Part shown: piece after piece, positions 34,665 to 43,613 of the stretch
Layout: each line of letters starts with the position of its first letter
Numbering within the stretch: the first letter of the stretch is position 1
The notes under the pieces: model-generated
Told to the model about the DNA's origin: nothing
The model's input: only the letters and a program-made list of their open reading frames with translations
The model's database searches: none
Assembly: GCF_000302535.1 (NCBI RefSeq)
Contig: NC_018708.1
Location: 4,154,001-4,218,000 of the forward strand
Reading direction: 5' to 3'
Length of the DNA: 64,000 nt
From: Acidovorax sp. KKS102
GTDB lineage: Bacteria > Pseudomonadota > Gammaproteobacteria > Burkholderiales > Burkholderiaceae_C
Made by a program: the position numbers and the translations under genes

Positions 34665-36581
34665 ATGGAACACGCCCCCACCTGGCTCACCTACGGTTTC
34701 CTGTACCTCACCGCCGCCGTGCTGGCCGTGCCCATTGCCAAGGCGATGGGCCTCGGCGCCATCATTGGCTACCTGGCAGCGGGCATCGCCATCGGGCCCT
34801 GGGGCCTGGGGCTGGTGAGCAACGTGCAGGACATCCTGCACTTTGCCGAGTTTGGCGTGGTGCTCATGCTGTTCCTGGTCGGGCTGGAGCTGCAACCCAG
34901 CCGCCTGTGGGCGCTGCGCCACCCCATTTTTGGCACCGGCACCGCCCAGGTGCTGGGCTGCGCGGCAGTGCTGTTCGCGCTGGGTGCGCTGGCCGGCCTG
35001 CCCTGGCGCGTGAGCCTGGTGGGCGCGCTGGGCCTGGCGCTGTCGTCCACAGCCATTGCGCTGCAATCGCTGGCCGAGCGCAACCTGATGCGCACACAAA
35101 GCGGCCAGGCCGGCTTCTCGATCCTGCTGTTCCAGGACGTGGCTGCCATCCCCATCCTGGCCTTGCTGCCCGTGCTGGGCGCGGCCGCCGGTGAGGGCGC
35201 AGGCCACACCCCGGGCGAGATGGTGCTGGAGGTGCTCAAGATCGTCGGCGTGATCGCGGCCATCATCCTGGGCGGGCGCCTGCTGCTGCGCCCCGTGCTG
35301 CGCTGGATCGCCAAGAGCAAAACCCCCGAAATCTTCACCGCCGCCGCGCTGCTGCTGGTGGTGGGCATTGCCTACCTGATGGTGCTGGTGGGCCTGTCAA
35401 TGGCGCTGGGCGCCTTCCTCGCCGGCGTGCTGCTGGCCGACAGCGAATACCGGCGCGAGCTGGAGGCCGACATCGAGCCCTTCAAGGGCCTGCTGCTCGG
35501 GCTGTTCTTCATCGCCGTGGGCATGAGCATTGACTTCGGTGTCATCTTGCGCTCGCCCGGCCTCATGGCCGCCATCCTGGTCGGCTTTCTGGCGGCCAAG
35601 GCGGTGGTCATCTACGCACTGGCCAAGGTGGTCGAGATTCCCTACCAGGAGCGCCCCGTCTTCACCCTGCTGCTGGCGCAGGGCGGCGAGTTCGCGTTTG
35701 TGGTGTTCCAGGCTGCTGCGGGTGCCAGCGTGTTCCCCGCCGAAACTGCCTCGCTGCTGATTGGCGCCGTGGCGTTGTCGATGCTGATCAGCCCGCTGCT
35801 GCTGGTGCTGCTGGACCGCGTGCTGCTGCGCCGCTATTCCCAGCTCAAGACCGCCAAGCCCCAGGCCGAGGAAATCTCCGAACCCCAAGAGGCGCCCATC
35901 ATCATCGCGGGCTTCGGCCGCTACGGGCAGATCGTCTCGCGCGTGCTGCTGGCCCAGGGCATCCCCACCACCGTGCTGGACCACAGCGTCGACATGCTGG
36001 AGGTGGCGCGCACCTTTGGCTACCGCGTGTTCTACGGCGACGCCACCCGCCTCGACCTGCTGCGCATTGCCGGGGCCGAACACGCGCGCATCCTGGTGGT
36101 GGCCGTGGACGATGCCGAGCAGTCCCTGCAAATCGCCAAGCTGGCGCGCGAGCACTTCCCCCACCTGCAGATCGTGGCCCGCGCACGGGATGTGACCCAC
36201 TGGAACAAGCTGCGCGACCTGGGCGTGACACTGGTGCAGCGCGAGCTGTTCGAGTCCAGCCTGCAAAGCGCCCACACCGTGCTGGAGCTGATGGGCCTGC
36301 CCCCCGCGCAGGCCACCGCCATCACCCAGCGATTTCGCACCCACAACATCGCGCTGGCCGACCGCATGTACCCGCACCACAAGGACCGCGCCAAGTTCAT
36401 TGCCGTGGCGCGCGAAGGCCGCAACCAGTTTGCGGAGCAGATGGCAAGGGAGCGGCAGGAGAGTGCGGCGCTGAACGCCACGGGGGGGGATTACCCGGGG
36501 TATGGAAGGGGCGCAGATGGCGATGGGCACAGCAGGCCAGTCAGCGCGCCAGAGCTAGAAAGGAAGGCTGCAAGCGACTGA
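34665..36581 (+). CDS. KefB/KefC-type monovalent cation:proton antiporter (CPA2)
   Basis: This is a 638-residue inner-membrane antiporter. About twelve helices of the Na+/H+ exchanger fold (residues 1-385) are followed by a TrkA-N/RCK nucleotide-binding domain (IIIAGFGRYGQIVSRVL, about residues 410-530). It resembles glutathione-gated K+ efflux proteins. The C-terminal tail (after about 590) is low-complexity. No KefF/KefG ancillary gene is adjacent, so the gating ligand is uncertain. The ATG at 34665 was chosen because the upstream in-frame residues are not membrane-like. Confidence 0.92.
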   Translation: MEHAPTWLTYGFLYLTAAVLAVPIAKAMGLGAIIGYLAAGIAIGPWGLGLVSNVQDILHFAEFGVVLMLFLVGLELQPSRLWALRHPIFGTGTAQVLGCAAVLFALGALAGLPWRVSLVGALGLALSSTAIALQSLAERNLMRTQSGQAGFSILLFQDVAAIPILALLPVLGAAAGEGAGHTPGEMVLEVLKIVGVIAAIILGGRLLLRPVLRWIAKSKTPEIFTAAALLLVVGIAYLMVLVGLSMALGAFLAGVLLADSEYRRELEADIEPFKGLLLGLFFIAVGMSIDFGVILRSPGLMAAILVGFLAAKAVVIYALAKVVEIPYQERPVFTLLLAQGGEFAFVVFQAAAGASVFPAETASLLIGAVALSMLISPLLLVLLDRVLLRRYSQLKTAKPQAEEISEPQEAPIIIAGFGRYGQIVSRVLLAQGIPTTVLDHSVDMLEVARTFGYRVFYGDATRLDLLRIAGAEHARILVVAVDDAEQSLQIAKLAREHFPHLQIVARARDVTHWNKLRDLGVTLVQRELFESSLQSAHTVLELMGLPPAQATAITQRFRTHNIALADRMYPHHKDRAKFIAVAREGRNQFAEQMARERQESAALNATGGDYPGYGRGADGDGHSRPVSAPELERKAASD

Positions 36582-36590
36582 AAAATTGAG

Positions 36591-36620
36591 ATTCATAGCT
36601 ATATCTTCCATAGCATAGAG
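36591..36620. repeat. degenerate GATAGC-family fragment
   Basis: ATTCATAGCTATATCTTCC and CATAGCATAGAG resemble the GATAGC half of the element without a clear GCGCTA end. It lies between the KefC-like and TRIC-like genes. Weak. Confidence 0.3.
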
Positions 36621-36681
36621 TCCCCAAACAGTTGCTGTCCTTAGCCCCTCGTACCCACATCGCTACGCCCGAACAGCGCCC

Positions 36682-37326
36682 ATGAACATTCCACTCGATG
36701 CCCCATGGATTCAGACCTTGCGTCTCGTTCTGGAGGTGGCCGCCACCGTGGCGTTCGCACTGTCGGGCGTGATGGCCGCCGCACGCAAGCGGCTGGATGC
36801 CGTGGGCGTGTGTGTGGCGGCCTTCGTGGCCGCGTTTGGCGGAGGCACGCTGCGCGACCTCTTGCTCGACCAGCGGCCCTTTTTCTGGATTCGCCACACC
36901 GAATTTGTGTGGGGCATTCTGGCGCTGTGCATTGGCGCCATGCTGTTCATGCGCCAGCGGCACTTTGAGCCCACCGAACGCGCCATGCTGCTGCCCGATG
37001 CCATCGGCCTGGGCCTGTTTGCCGCTGTGGGCGTGGACATTGCCACCGCCGTTGGCATGCCGCCCATCATCGGCGTGATGATGGGCGTGATCACCGGCGT
37101 GTTTGGCGGCGTGCTGCGCGATGTGCTGTGCAACGAGGTGCCCCAGGCCTTCAGCGACCACCGGCCCTACGCTCTGTGCGCCTTTGCCGGCGGCTGGGCC
37201 GATGTGGCCCTGCGCCACCTGCAGGCGCCCGACTGGGCGCCGCTGGTGGCCTGCGTGGTGCTCACGGCCGGGCTGCGCGGGCTGGCGGTGTGGCGCAACT
37301 GGGAGCTACCCGCCTGGCGGGTGTGA
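36682..37326 (+). CDS. TRIC-type/UPF0126 membrane protein (YicG-like)
   Basis: This is a 214-residue integral membrane protein with seven predicted helices built from two repeats. Each repeat carries a GGxxRD motif (FGGGTLRDLLL near residue 53 and FGGVLRDVLC near residue 140). This matches the UPF0126/YadS-YicG family, homologous to trimeric intracellular cation channels and linked to glycine transport in some bacteria. Substrate not predictable. It stands alone between an antiporter and a transglutaminase-like gene. Confidence 0.9.
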   Translation: MNIPLDAPWIQTLRLVLEVAATVAFALSGVMAAARKRLDAVGVCVAAFVAAFGGGTLRDLLLDQRPFFWIRHTEFVWGILALCIGAMLFMRQRHFEPTERAMLLPDAIGLGLFAAVGVDIATAVGMPPIIGVMMGVITGVFGGVLRDVLCNEVPQAFSDHRPYALCAFAGGWADVALRHLQAPDWAPLVACVVLTAGLRGLAVWRNWELPAWRV

Positions 37327-37430
37327 CAGGCGCATACAGCCCTGCCGAGCAAGGCTGGCGCGCCTGTGACAGCATCAGGAGCCCGGGGCCCGCACACTGG
37401 CCCCCGTCCGACTGCAGGAGACACACCACA

Positions 37431-38117
37431 ATGACCACCGCACCCACGCCCACCCACCTGCGCGCCACGGCCCTCATCGACAGCGACGCCCCCGCCATCC
37501 AGGCCTTTGCCGCCCAACACGCACGCGGCACCACCGACCGCGAGCGCGCCGTGGCCCTGTACCTGGCTGTGCGCGACGGCTTTCGCTACGACCCTTACCG
37601 CATCGACCTGTCGCCCCAGGGCATGACCGCCAGCACCGTGCTGGCCAACGGTTACGGCTGGTGCGTGCCCAAGGCCGCGCTACTCACCGCTGTGTGCCGC
37701 GCGGCGGGCATCCCGGCGCGCATGGGCTTTGCCGACGTGCGCAACCACCTCAGCACCGAGCGCATGCGCGAGACCATGAAGACCGACCTCTTCATCTGGC
37801 ACGGCTACACCGACATCTGGCTCGATGGCGCCTGGCGCAAGGCCACACCGGCCTTCAACATCGAGCTGTGCGAGCGCTTCGGCCTGCTGCCGCTGGAGTT
37901 CGACGGCGAGAACGATTCCATCTATCACCCGTTCGACAAGTCGGGCGCACGCCACATGGAATACGTGCACCAGCGCGGCGCGTTTGACGACATGCCCCTC
38001 GCGCAGATCGTGGCCGACTTTCGCACGGTGTACAGCGGCTGGCTGCAGGGCGACGCCACCCGCAGCAGCCTGCAGGACGCTAGTTTTGCCAACGACATTG
38101 AAAAGGAAGCCCGCTGA
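37431..38117 (+). CDS. transglutaminase-like cysteine protein
   Basis: This 228-residue protein has a transglutaminase-like papain-fold core. Candidate catalytic residues are the Cys in GYGWCVPKA (about residue 77), the His in WHGYTDIW (about 124) and an Asp in the following strand WLDGAWRKATPAFN. No signal peptide is seen, so it is probably cytoplasmic. The ATG at 37431 follows GCAGGAGACAC. The stop overlaps the start of the thioesterase by one base, so the two are coupled. Activity (protease or amidase versus transglutaminase) is not known. Confidence 0.88.
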   Translation: MTTAPTPTHLRATALIDSDAPAIQAFAAQHARGTTDRERAVALYLAVRDGFRYDPYRIDLSPQGMTASTVLANGYGWCVPKAALLTAVCRAAGIPARMGFADVRNHLSTERMRETMKTDLFIWHGYTDIWLDGAWRKATPAFNIELCERFGLLPLEFDGENDSIYHPFDKSGARHMEYVHQRGAFDDMPLAQIVADFRTVYSGWLQGDATRSSLQDASFANDIEKEAR

Positions 38118-38578
38118 TGACGCACGCCCCCGAGAACGCCACCACTGCCCCCCTTCCCGAGGGCTTTGCCCCGCTGGTGGCGGGCGGCCCTTACATCCAG
38201 CACAACGGCCCGCTGTATGTGCTGCACCAGGGCAACGTGGTGAAGTTCGGCTTTCGCGTGGAGCCGCGCCACACCAATCCCATGGGCAACCTGCACGGCG
38301 GCATGATGGCCACCTTTTGCGACATGCTGGTACCCCTGTCGGTGCACCGCAAAAGCGACCAGGTGTCAAACCGCTTCCTGCCCACCATCAGCCTGCAGAT
38401 CGACTACCTGGCCCCCGCCCCGCTGGGCGCCTGGGTGGAGGGCGAGGCCGAGCCGCTGCGCATCACACGCTCGCTGGTGTTTGCGCAGGGCCTGGTCACC
38501 GCCGACGGCGTACCCTGTGCGCGGGTGAGCGGGGTGTTCAAGATCGGGCCTGAAGTGCCCAGCAACGCGGTGGAGTGA
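38117..38578 (+). CDS. PaaI-type hot-dog thioesterase
   Basis: This is a 153-residue hot-dog fold acyl-CoA thioesterase. The motif NPMGNLHGGMMATFCDM (about residues 55-71) carries the HGG turn and the acidic residue expected for PaaI/YbgC-like enzymes. It is coupled to the transglutaminase-like gene by a TGATG junction. The acyl substrate is unknown. Confidence 0.9.
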   Translation: MTHAPENATTAPLPEGFAPLVAGGPYIQHNGPLYVLHQGNVVKFGFRVEPRHTNPMGNLHGGMMATFCDMLVPLSVHRKSDQVSNRFLPTISLQIDYLAPAPLGAWVEGEAEPLRITRSLVFAQGLVTADGVPCARVSGVFKIGPEVPSNAVE

Positions 38579-38626
38579 GCGGCCCTGGGCCGCAGGCCAC
38601 AGTAGTCAAAACCTGAACCGCACCGC

Positions 38627-39514
38627 TCAGGCGGTGCCCAGCGCAGCCACCACAAACTCCACAAACCGCGCCAGCTTGGGCAGTTGCCGCCGGTCGGGCG
38701 CATAGACCAAGTGCACCGGGCGCGGCACGGGCAGGCAGTGCTGCATCACCGGCACCAGCGCACCGCTGGCCAGGTCGTCGGCCAATAGCACTTCGGGCTG
38801 CATGATGAGGCCCAGGCCGCGCAGTGCCGCCTGGCGCAGGCCGTCGCCCTGGTTGCACACAAAGCGTGCGTTCTCAGGCCAGAAGAACTCCTCCTCGCCG
38901 TCGCGCAGCGTCCACTCCACCCGGCGTTGCCACACCGAGTGGCTCAGGCACTGGTGCTGCGCCAGGTCGGCCGCGCGCCTGGGCGTGCCGTGGCGCTGCA
39001 GGTAGGCAGGGGCCGCGGCAATCACCATGCGGTAGGGACGCAGCGGGCGTGCCACCAAGCCCTCGTTCACCACCTGGCCAATGCGCACGGCCACGTCAAA
39101 ACCCTCGCCTGCCAGGTCCACCACACTGTCGGTGAGCTGCAGGTCCACGCGGACCTGGTCGTGGCGCTGCAGAAAGTCGGCCACCAGCGGCGCGATCACA
39201 TGGTTGCCCAGCGTGAAGGGCGCACTCACCCGCAGCAGGCCCTGGGGCACGGCGCGGCTGCGCTCCACGGCCGACTCGGCCCAGCGCACCTGCTCCAGCA
39301 CGCGTTTGCTGTCTTCGTAGAACGCGGCGCCCACCTCGGTCAGGCTGTTCTGGCGGGTGCTGCGCTGGAACAGGCGGGCGCCCAGGTGGGCTTCGAGCTG
39401 CTGGATGTGCTTGCCCACCATCACGGCCGATATCTGCAGCTGGCGCGCGGCGGCGGCAAAGCTGCCCGCCTCCACCACCGCCACCATGACTTCCATGTTG
39501 CGCAGCTTGTCCAT
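38627..39514 (-). CDS. LysR-family transcriptional regulator
   Basis: This is a 295-residue LysR regulator with an N-terminal HTH (MEVMVAVVEAGSFAAAARQL, about residues 7-26) and effector domain. It is divergent from the SDR gene at 39648, which is the classic target arrangement. A spaced palindrome, CTAATCAAT...ATTGATTAG, lies in the interval. The predicted role is control of the SDR gene. Confidence 0.92.
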   Translation of the reverse strand: MDKLRNMEVMVAVVEAGSFAAAARQLQISAVMVGKHIQQLEAHLGARLFQRSTRQNSLTEVGAAFYEDSKRVLEQVRWAESAVERSRAVPQGLLRVSAPFTLGNHVIAPLVADFLQRHDQVRVDLQLTDSVVDLAGEGFDVAVRIGQVVNEGLVARPLRPYRMVIAAAPAYLQRHGTPRRAADLAQHQCLSHSVWQRRVEWTLRDGEEEFFWPENARFVCNQGDGLRQAALRGLGLIMQPEVLLADDLASGALVPVMQHCLPVPRPVHLVYAPDRRQLPKLARFVEFVVAALGTA

Positions 39515-39531
39515 GGCAACTCCCTCAATTA

Positions 39532-39588
39532 CTAATCAATGGTTAGCACAAGCATAACTTGCAGGCACTTTATGCATTGATTGATTAG
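39532..39588. promoter_or_regulatory. candidate LysR-type operator region
   Basis: CTAATCAAT (39532-39540) and ATTGATTAG (39580-39588) form a 9-bp inverted repeat separated by 39 bases, in the interval between the divergent LysR and SDR genes. The similar words GGTTAGCA and GATTAGCA lie next to the arms. Position and symmetry suggest recognition and activation half-sites. Confidence 0.5.
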
Positions 39589-39647
39589 CAAAAGAATCGG
39601 GCTGTCAGTTCCTCATCAACCCCTTTTTGACACCAAAGGAAAACACC

Positions 39648-40250
39648 ATGTCCAAGATTCTTCTCATCGGCGCCAGCGGCACCATCGGCCAAGCCGTGCT
39701 GGCCAACCTGGGCGCGCGCCACGACGTGATCACCGTGGGCCGCAGCAGTGGCACGCACCGTGCGGACTTCTCGCAGCCAGGCGCGGTCGCCCAACTGTTC
39801 GAGGCGGTGGGCAAAGTCGATGCCATCGTGAGCACAGCGGGCAATCTGTACTTTGGCCCGCTGGCGGAGATGACGCCCGAGCAGTTCAACATCGGCCTGC
39901 AAGACAAATTGCTGGGCCAGGTGCAACTGGCGCTGGTGGGCCATAAATACTTGAACGATGGCGGCTCCATCACGCTGATCAGCGGCGTGCTTTCCATCGA
40001 GCCCATCCGCAACGGCGCCAGCGCCACGGCAGTGAACGCGGCCATCGAAGGCTTTGTGGCCGCCGCCGCCATCGAGCTACCGCGCGGCCTGCGCATCAAC
40101 GCCATCAGCCCCACAGTGCTGGCCGAATCCATGGGCAGCTACGGGCCGTTCTTCCCGGGGTTCGAGCCCGTTCCCGCCGCGCGCGTGGCGCTGGCCTACC
40201 AGCGCAGCGTGGAAGGTGCGCAGACGGGGCGTGTGTACCGGGTGCAGTGA
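39648..40250 (+). CDS. short-chain dehydrogenase-like protein lacking the YxxxK dyad
   Basis: This 200-residue Rossmann protein has the nucleotide loop GASGTIG at residues 8-14 and an SDR layout (STAGNLYFGPLAEM, SGVLS). Where classical SDRs have YxxxK, it reads GASATAVNAAIEGF, so neither Tyr nor Lys is present. This belongs to a recognised small atypical SDR subgroup ending PFFPGFEPVPAARVALAYQRSVEGAQTG. Either it uses other residues or it is not an oxidoreductase. It is probably controlled by the divergent LysR. Confidence 0.85.
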   Translation: MSKILLIGASGTIGQAVLANLGARHDVITVGRSSGTHRADFSQPGAVAQLFEAVGKVDAIVSTAGNLYFGPLAEMTPEQFNIGLQDKLLGQVQLALVGHKYLNDGGSITLISGVLSIEPIRNGASATAVNAAIEGFVAAAAIELPRGLRINAISPTVLAESMGSYGPFFPGFEPVPAARVALAYQRSVEGAQTGRVYRVQ

Positions 40251-40276
40251 GCCCGGCTGCCTGATATAAAACAAAA

Positions 40277-40315
40277 ATAGCTGCTACCGCCTGTTGTACA
40301 CGCGGTAGCAGCTAT
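40277..40315. terminator. long hairpin after the atypical SDR, related to the GATAGC element
   Basis: ATAGCTGCTACCGC and GCGGTAGCAGCTAT form a perfect 14-bp stem with an 11-base loop. It ends in CAATTT rather than a T-run. The stem carries the GATAGCTGCT word of the interspersed family, so it is probably a repeat that doubles as a transcription barrier between two convergent genes. Confidence 0.5.
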
Positions 40316-40346
40316 CAATTTGGTAGCTGAAAAATCTCAGTAGCGC

Positions 40347-41360
40347 TTAGTCCAGGCTCGCCCCAGATTCCTTCACGACCTTGCCCCACTTGACCGACTC
40401 GGCCTGGATGAAAGCAGCGAACTGCTCGGGCGTTTCGCTGTAGGTCTCTGCGCCCTGCTCGTTGATCTTCTTCTTCACATCGGCCTGGTTCAGCACCTTG
40501 ACCAGTGCGGAGTTGAGCTTAGCCAGCACCGGCCCGGGTGTGCCTGCGGGTGCAAACATGCCGAACCACGAGGTGGCTTCATAGCCCGGCACGCCCGCTT
40601 CGGCGATGGTGGGCACGTTGGGCAGCTCGGGCGAGCGCTTGGCCGTGGTCACTGCAATGGGCACCAGCTTGCCGCTGCGCACATGCTGGATGGCCGAGGG
40701 CATGTTGTCGAACATGATGCCAATCTGGTTGCCCAGCAGGTCGGTCACGGCCGGGGCGCTGCCCTTGTAGGGCACGTGCACCATGTCCACCTTGGCGAGG
40801 CTCTTGAACAGCTCGCCCGACAGGTGGATGGAGCTGCCGTTGCCCGACGAGCCAAAGTTGACCTTGCCGGGGTTGGCCTTGGCGTAGGCGATCAGTTCCT
40901 TCACCGTCTTGTAGGGCTGGGCGGGGTTGGCCACCAGCAGGTTGGGCACATTGGCCACGCGCGTCAGCGGCGCGAAGTCCTTGATAGGGTCAAACGGCAT
41001 CTTCTTGTACAGGCTGGCGTTGATGGCGTGGGTGCCCACCGTGCCCATGAAGAGGGTGTAGCCATCTGCCGGCGCCTTGGCCGCCATGGCGCCGCCGATG
41101 TTGCCGCCCGCGCCCGCGCGATTGTCCACGATGACCGACTGGCCCAGCTCGGTGGTCAGCGCCTGGCCGATGATGCGGGCCAGGATGTCGGTGGTGCCGC
41201 CTGCGGCGAAAGGCACGACGATGGTGACGGGCTTGCTGGGATAGGCCTGGGCCAGTGCAGCGCTGCTGCCCAGCAGGCCCGCACCTGCGATAGCGGCTAT
41301 ACCCGCGCAGGCAGCGGCCGACAGCGCGAAACGGCGGGTGGTTTGGATGGAACGGGTCAT
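40347..41360 (-). CDS. Bug/TctC-family periplasmic binding protein
   Basis: This is a 337-residue exported solute-binding protein with a signal peptide ending near SAALAQA. Family signatures are YPSKPVTIVVPFAAGGTTDILAR, VDNRAGAGGNIGGAMAAKA and VPYKGSAPAVTDLLGNQ. A good AGGAG precedes the ATG at 41360. It lies downstream of the pca operon on the same strand, with 261 bases and a 114-bp repeat between. A link to aromatic-acid uptake is possible but unproven. Confidence 0.92.
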   Translation of the reverse strand: MTRSIQTTRRFALSAAACAGIAAIAGAGLLGSSAALAQAYPSKPVTIVVPFAAGGTTDILARIIGQALTTELGQSVIVDNRAGAGGNIGGAMAAKAPADGYTLFMGTVGTHAINASLYKKMPFDPIKDFAPLTRVANVPNLLVANPAQPYKTVKELIAYAKANPGKVNFGSSGNGSSIHLSGELFKSLAKVDMVHVPYKGSAPAVTDLLGNQIGIMFDNMPSAIQHVRSGKLVPIAVTTAKRSPELPNVPTIAEAGVPGYEATSWFGMFAPAGTPGPVLAKLNSALVKVLNQADVKKKINEQGAETYSETPEQFAAFIQAESVKWGKVVKESGASLD

Positions 41361-41509
41361 GGTTTGTCTCCTTCAAGAAGGTGGATGAAAGGGGTCTCAC
41401 GGACGCGACATCCGGCCGCGCCGTGGCCTCAACCGGGCGCCGAGGCCTCCGGGCGAGAACAGGGGTGTGCCCCTTGCGGGGCGGCAGGGAAGATCAGTTC
41501 AAGTTGCTA

Positions 41510-41623
41510 AGAGCGGCTAACAAAACTCAGCGAAGCGGTTCTAGCTAGGCGCTGTGTCGCAGGCAGTACGAGCAGTACGACAAGACACAGCAACGACGCC
41601 AGAAGAGCTTTGTTAGCCGCTCT
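41510..41623. repeat. 114-bp palindrome-ended repeat, copy 2
   Basis: This has the same length as copy 1 at 5954-6067, with 5 mismatches. The terminal inverted repeat here is 18 of 19. Its right end abuts the SDR gene: the last two bases of the repeat form part of the SDR stop codon (41622-41624). The 41361-41621 interval holds nothing else I can identify. Confidence 0.9.
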
Positions 41624-42365
41624 AAACAGGCGCCACTCCCAGCGTGGTGCCTCCGCACACGTACAACACTTGCCCGGTCACGAAACCGTTGTCGGGCGAG
41701 AGGAAGAACAGCGCCGCGCGTGCCACGTCATCGGGCGTGCCCATGCGGCCCACGGCGATGCTGTTCAGGATGCGCTGCGTTTGCGGCGCACCGTCGGGGT
41801 TGCTCTGGCGGAACAGCTCGGTGGCGATGGGGCCGGGGCCAATCGCGTTGACGGTGATGCCGTCACGCCCCAGCTCCATGGCCAGCGTGCGTGTCATGCC
41901 GATCATTCCGGCCTTGGTGGCGGAGTAGACGATGCGCTCGCCCTTGCCCAGCGCGGCGCGCGACGACATGTTGACGATGCGGCCCTGGCCGCAGGCGCGC
42001 AGTGTGGGCAAAAAGGCTTGCACCAGCAGCATGGGCGCGCGCAGATGCAGGCCCACCACGTCATCCAGCTGCGCGGTGGTCGCGGTGTCGATGGTGCCGG
42101 GGCGCGTGGCGCCCGCGTTGTTCACCAGCGCCGTGACGTTGTGTTTGGCCGCGATCTCGGCCGCGCGTTCGCGGGTCGAGGCTTCATTGGTCAGGTCGCC
42201 CTGGTACGAGATGAGACGCGGGTGGCTCCAGCTGGGCAGCACGTAGTCCAGATTGACCACGGCGTGGCCCTGGGCCAGCACGGCCTCGGCAATCGCGCGG
42301 CCGATGCCGTTGCTGGCACCGGTGATGACGGTGACCGGCGTGGGGTTGCGCTCAATCACGGTCAC
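41622..42365 (-). CDS. SDR-family oxidoreductase in the pca operon
   Basis: This is a classical short-chain dehydrogenase of 247 residues. TGASNGIG is at 15-22, NNAG at 82-85, and the catalytic Y147 and K151 are in YSATK. FabG-like reductases and 3-hydroxyacid dehydrogenases share this pattern. The likely start is GTG at 42365, whose GTGA overlaps the pcaF stop, giving tight translational coupling. An SDR is not a standard beta-ketoadipate enzyme, so it may process a side substrate. The stop codon is completed by the adjoining 114-bp repeat. Confidence 0.9.
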   Translation of the reverse strand: MTVIERNPTPVTVITGASNGIGRAIAEAVLAQGHAVVNLDYVLPSWSHPRLISYQGDLTNEASTRERAAEIAAKHNVTALVNNAGATRPGTIDTATTAQLDDVVGLHLRAPMLLVQAFLPTLRACGQGRIVNMSSRAALGKGERIVYSATKAGMIGMTRTLAMELGRDGITVNAIGPGPIATELFRQSNPDGAPQTQRILNSIAVGRMGTPDDVARAALFFLSPDNGFVTGQVLYVCGGTTLGVAPV

Positions 42366-43570
42366 ACGCGCTCCAGAATCACGGCAATGCCCTGGCCCAC
42401 GCCGATGCACATGGTGCACAGCGCGTACTTCCCGGCGTGTTCGTGCAGGCGGTTGACGGCGGTGGTGACCAGGCGCGCGCCGCTGGCGCCCAGCGGGTGG
42501 CCCAGCGCAATGGCGCCGCCCCAGGCGTTCACGCGGGCGTCGTCGTCCTTGATGCCCAGCGCACGCAGCACGGCCAAGCCTTGCGCGGCAAAGGCTTCGT
42601 TGAGTTCGATCACATCCATGTGGTCGATGGTCAGACCCGTCTGCGCCAGCACCTTCAGGGTGGCAGGCGTGGGGCCAAAGCCCATGATGCGCGGCGCCAC
42701 ACCGGCCACGGCCATGCCCACCACGCGGGCGCGGGGCTTGAGGCCATACTTGGCGGCGTTGGCTTCATCGGCCAGCAGCAGCGCGCAGGCGCCGTCGTTC
42801 ACGCCGCTGGCGTTGCCCGCCGTCACCGTGCCATCGGGGCGCACCACGCCCTTGAGCTTGGCCAGCGCTTCGATGCTGGTCTCACGCGGGTGTTCGTCCT
42901 GGCTCACGATGATGGCTTCGCCCTTCTTTTGCGGGATGTGCACCGGCACGATCTCGCGCGCCAGGTGGCCGGCCTTGATAGCAGCCACGGCGTTGAGCTG
43001 GCTGCGCAGGGCCATCTGGTCCTGGGCTTCGCGCTCGATCTTGAAGTCGGTCGCCACGTTCTCCGCGGTTTCGGGCATCGAATCCACACCGTACTTTTCC
43101 TTCATCAGCTTGTTGATGAAGCGCCAGCCAATCGTCGTGTCATACACCGCGTTGTTGCGGCTGAAAGCGCTCTCGGCCTTGGGCATGACGAAGGGCGCGC
43201 GGCTCATGCTCTCCACGCCGCCCGCGATCATCAGGCCCGCCTCGCCCGCCTTGATGGCGCGCGCTGCAGTACCCACGGCGTCGAGCCCCGAGCCGCACAG
43301 GCGGTTGACGGTGGCGCCGGGCACGTCGATGGGCAGGCCCGCGAGCAGGCTGCTCATGTGGGCCACGTTGCGGTTGTCTTCACCAGCCTGGTTGGCGCAG
43401 CCGTAGAGCACGTCGGTCACCGCCGCCCAGTCCACGCCGGGGTTGCGCTCCATCAGCGCCTTGATGGGAATGGCGCCCAGGTCGTCGGTGCGCACGCTGC
43501 TGAGCGCACCGCCGTAGCGGCCGAAGGGGGTGCGGATCGCGTCGCAGATGAAGGCTTGGCGGGTCGTCAT
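42362..43570 (-). CDS. pcaF: 3-oxoadipyl-CoA thiolase
   Basis: PcaF cleaves 3-oxoadipyl-CoA with CoA to succinyl-CoA and acetyl-CoA, the last step of the beta-ketoadipate pathway. The 402-residue thiolase has Cys92 in NRLCGSGLDAV, the GHPLGASG histidine motif and the C-terminal CIGVGQG cysteine. The YGCANQAGEDNRNVA segment is characteristic of PcaF/PaaJ rather than acetoacetyl-CoA thiolases. It follows pcaIJ on the same strand. Confidence 0.93.
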   Translation of the reverse strand: MTTRQAFICDAIRTPFGRYGGALSSVRTDDLGAIPIKALMERNPGVDWAAVTDVLYGCANQAGEDNRNVAHMSSLLAGLPIDVPGATVNRLCGSGLDAVGTAARAIKAGEAGLMIAGGVESMSRAPFVMPKAESAFSRNNAVYDTTIGWRFINKLMKEKYGVDSMPETAENVATDFKIEREAQDQMALRSQLNAVAAIKAGHLAREIVPVHIPQKKGEAIIVSQDEHPRETSIEALAKLKGVVRPDGTVTAGNASGVNDGACALLLADEANAAKYGLKPRARVVGMAVAGVAPRIMGFGPTPATLKVLAQTGLTIDHMDVIELNEAFAAQGLAVLRALGIKDDDARVNAWGGAIALGHPLGASGARLVTTAVNRLHEHAGKYALCTMCIGVGQGIAVILERV

Positions 43571-43613
43571 GGTTTTTGTCTCCTCGGTTCTCGGGTGGGT
43601 TTGATAGGTGCGG

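Noticed and set aside
41610-43406. A 598-codon plus-strand frame opposite the SDR and pcaF.
   Set aside because: It is antisense to two genes with intact catalytic motifs and has no domain of its own.
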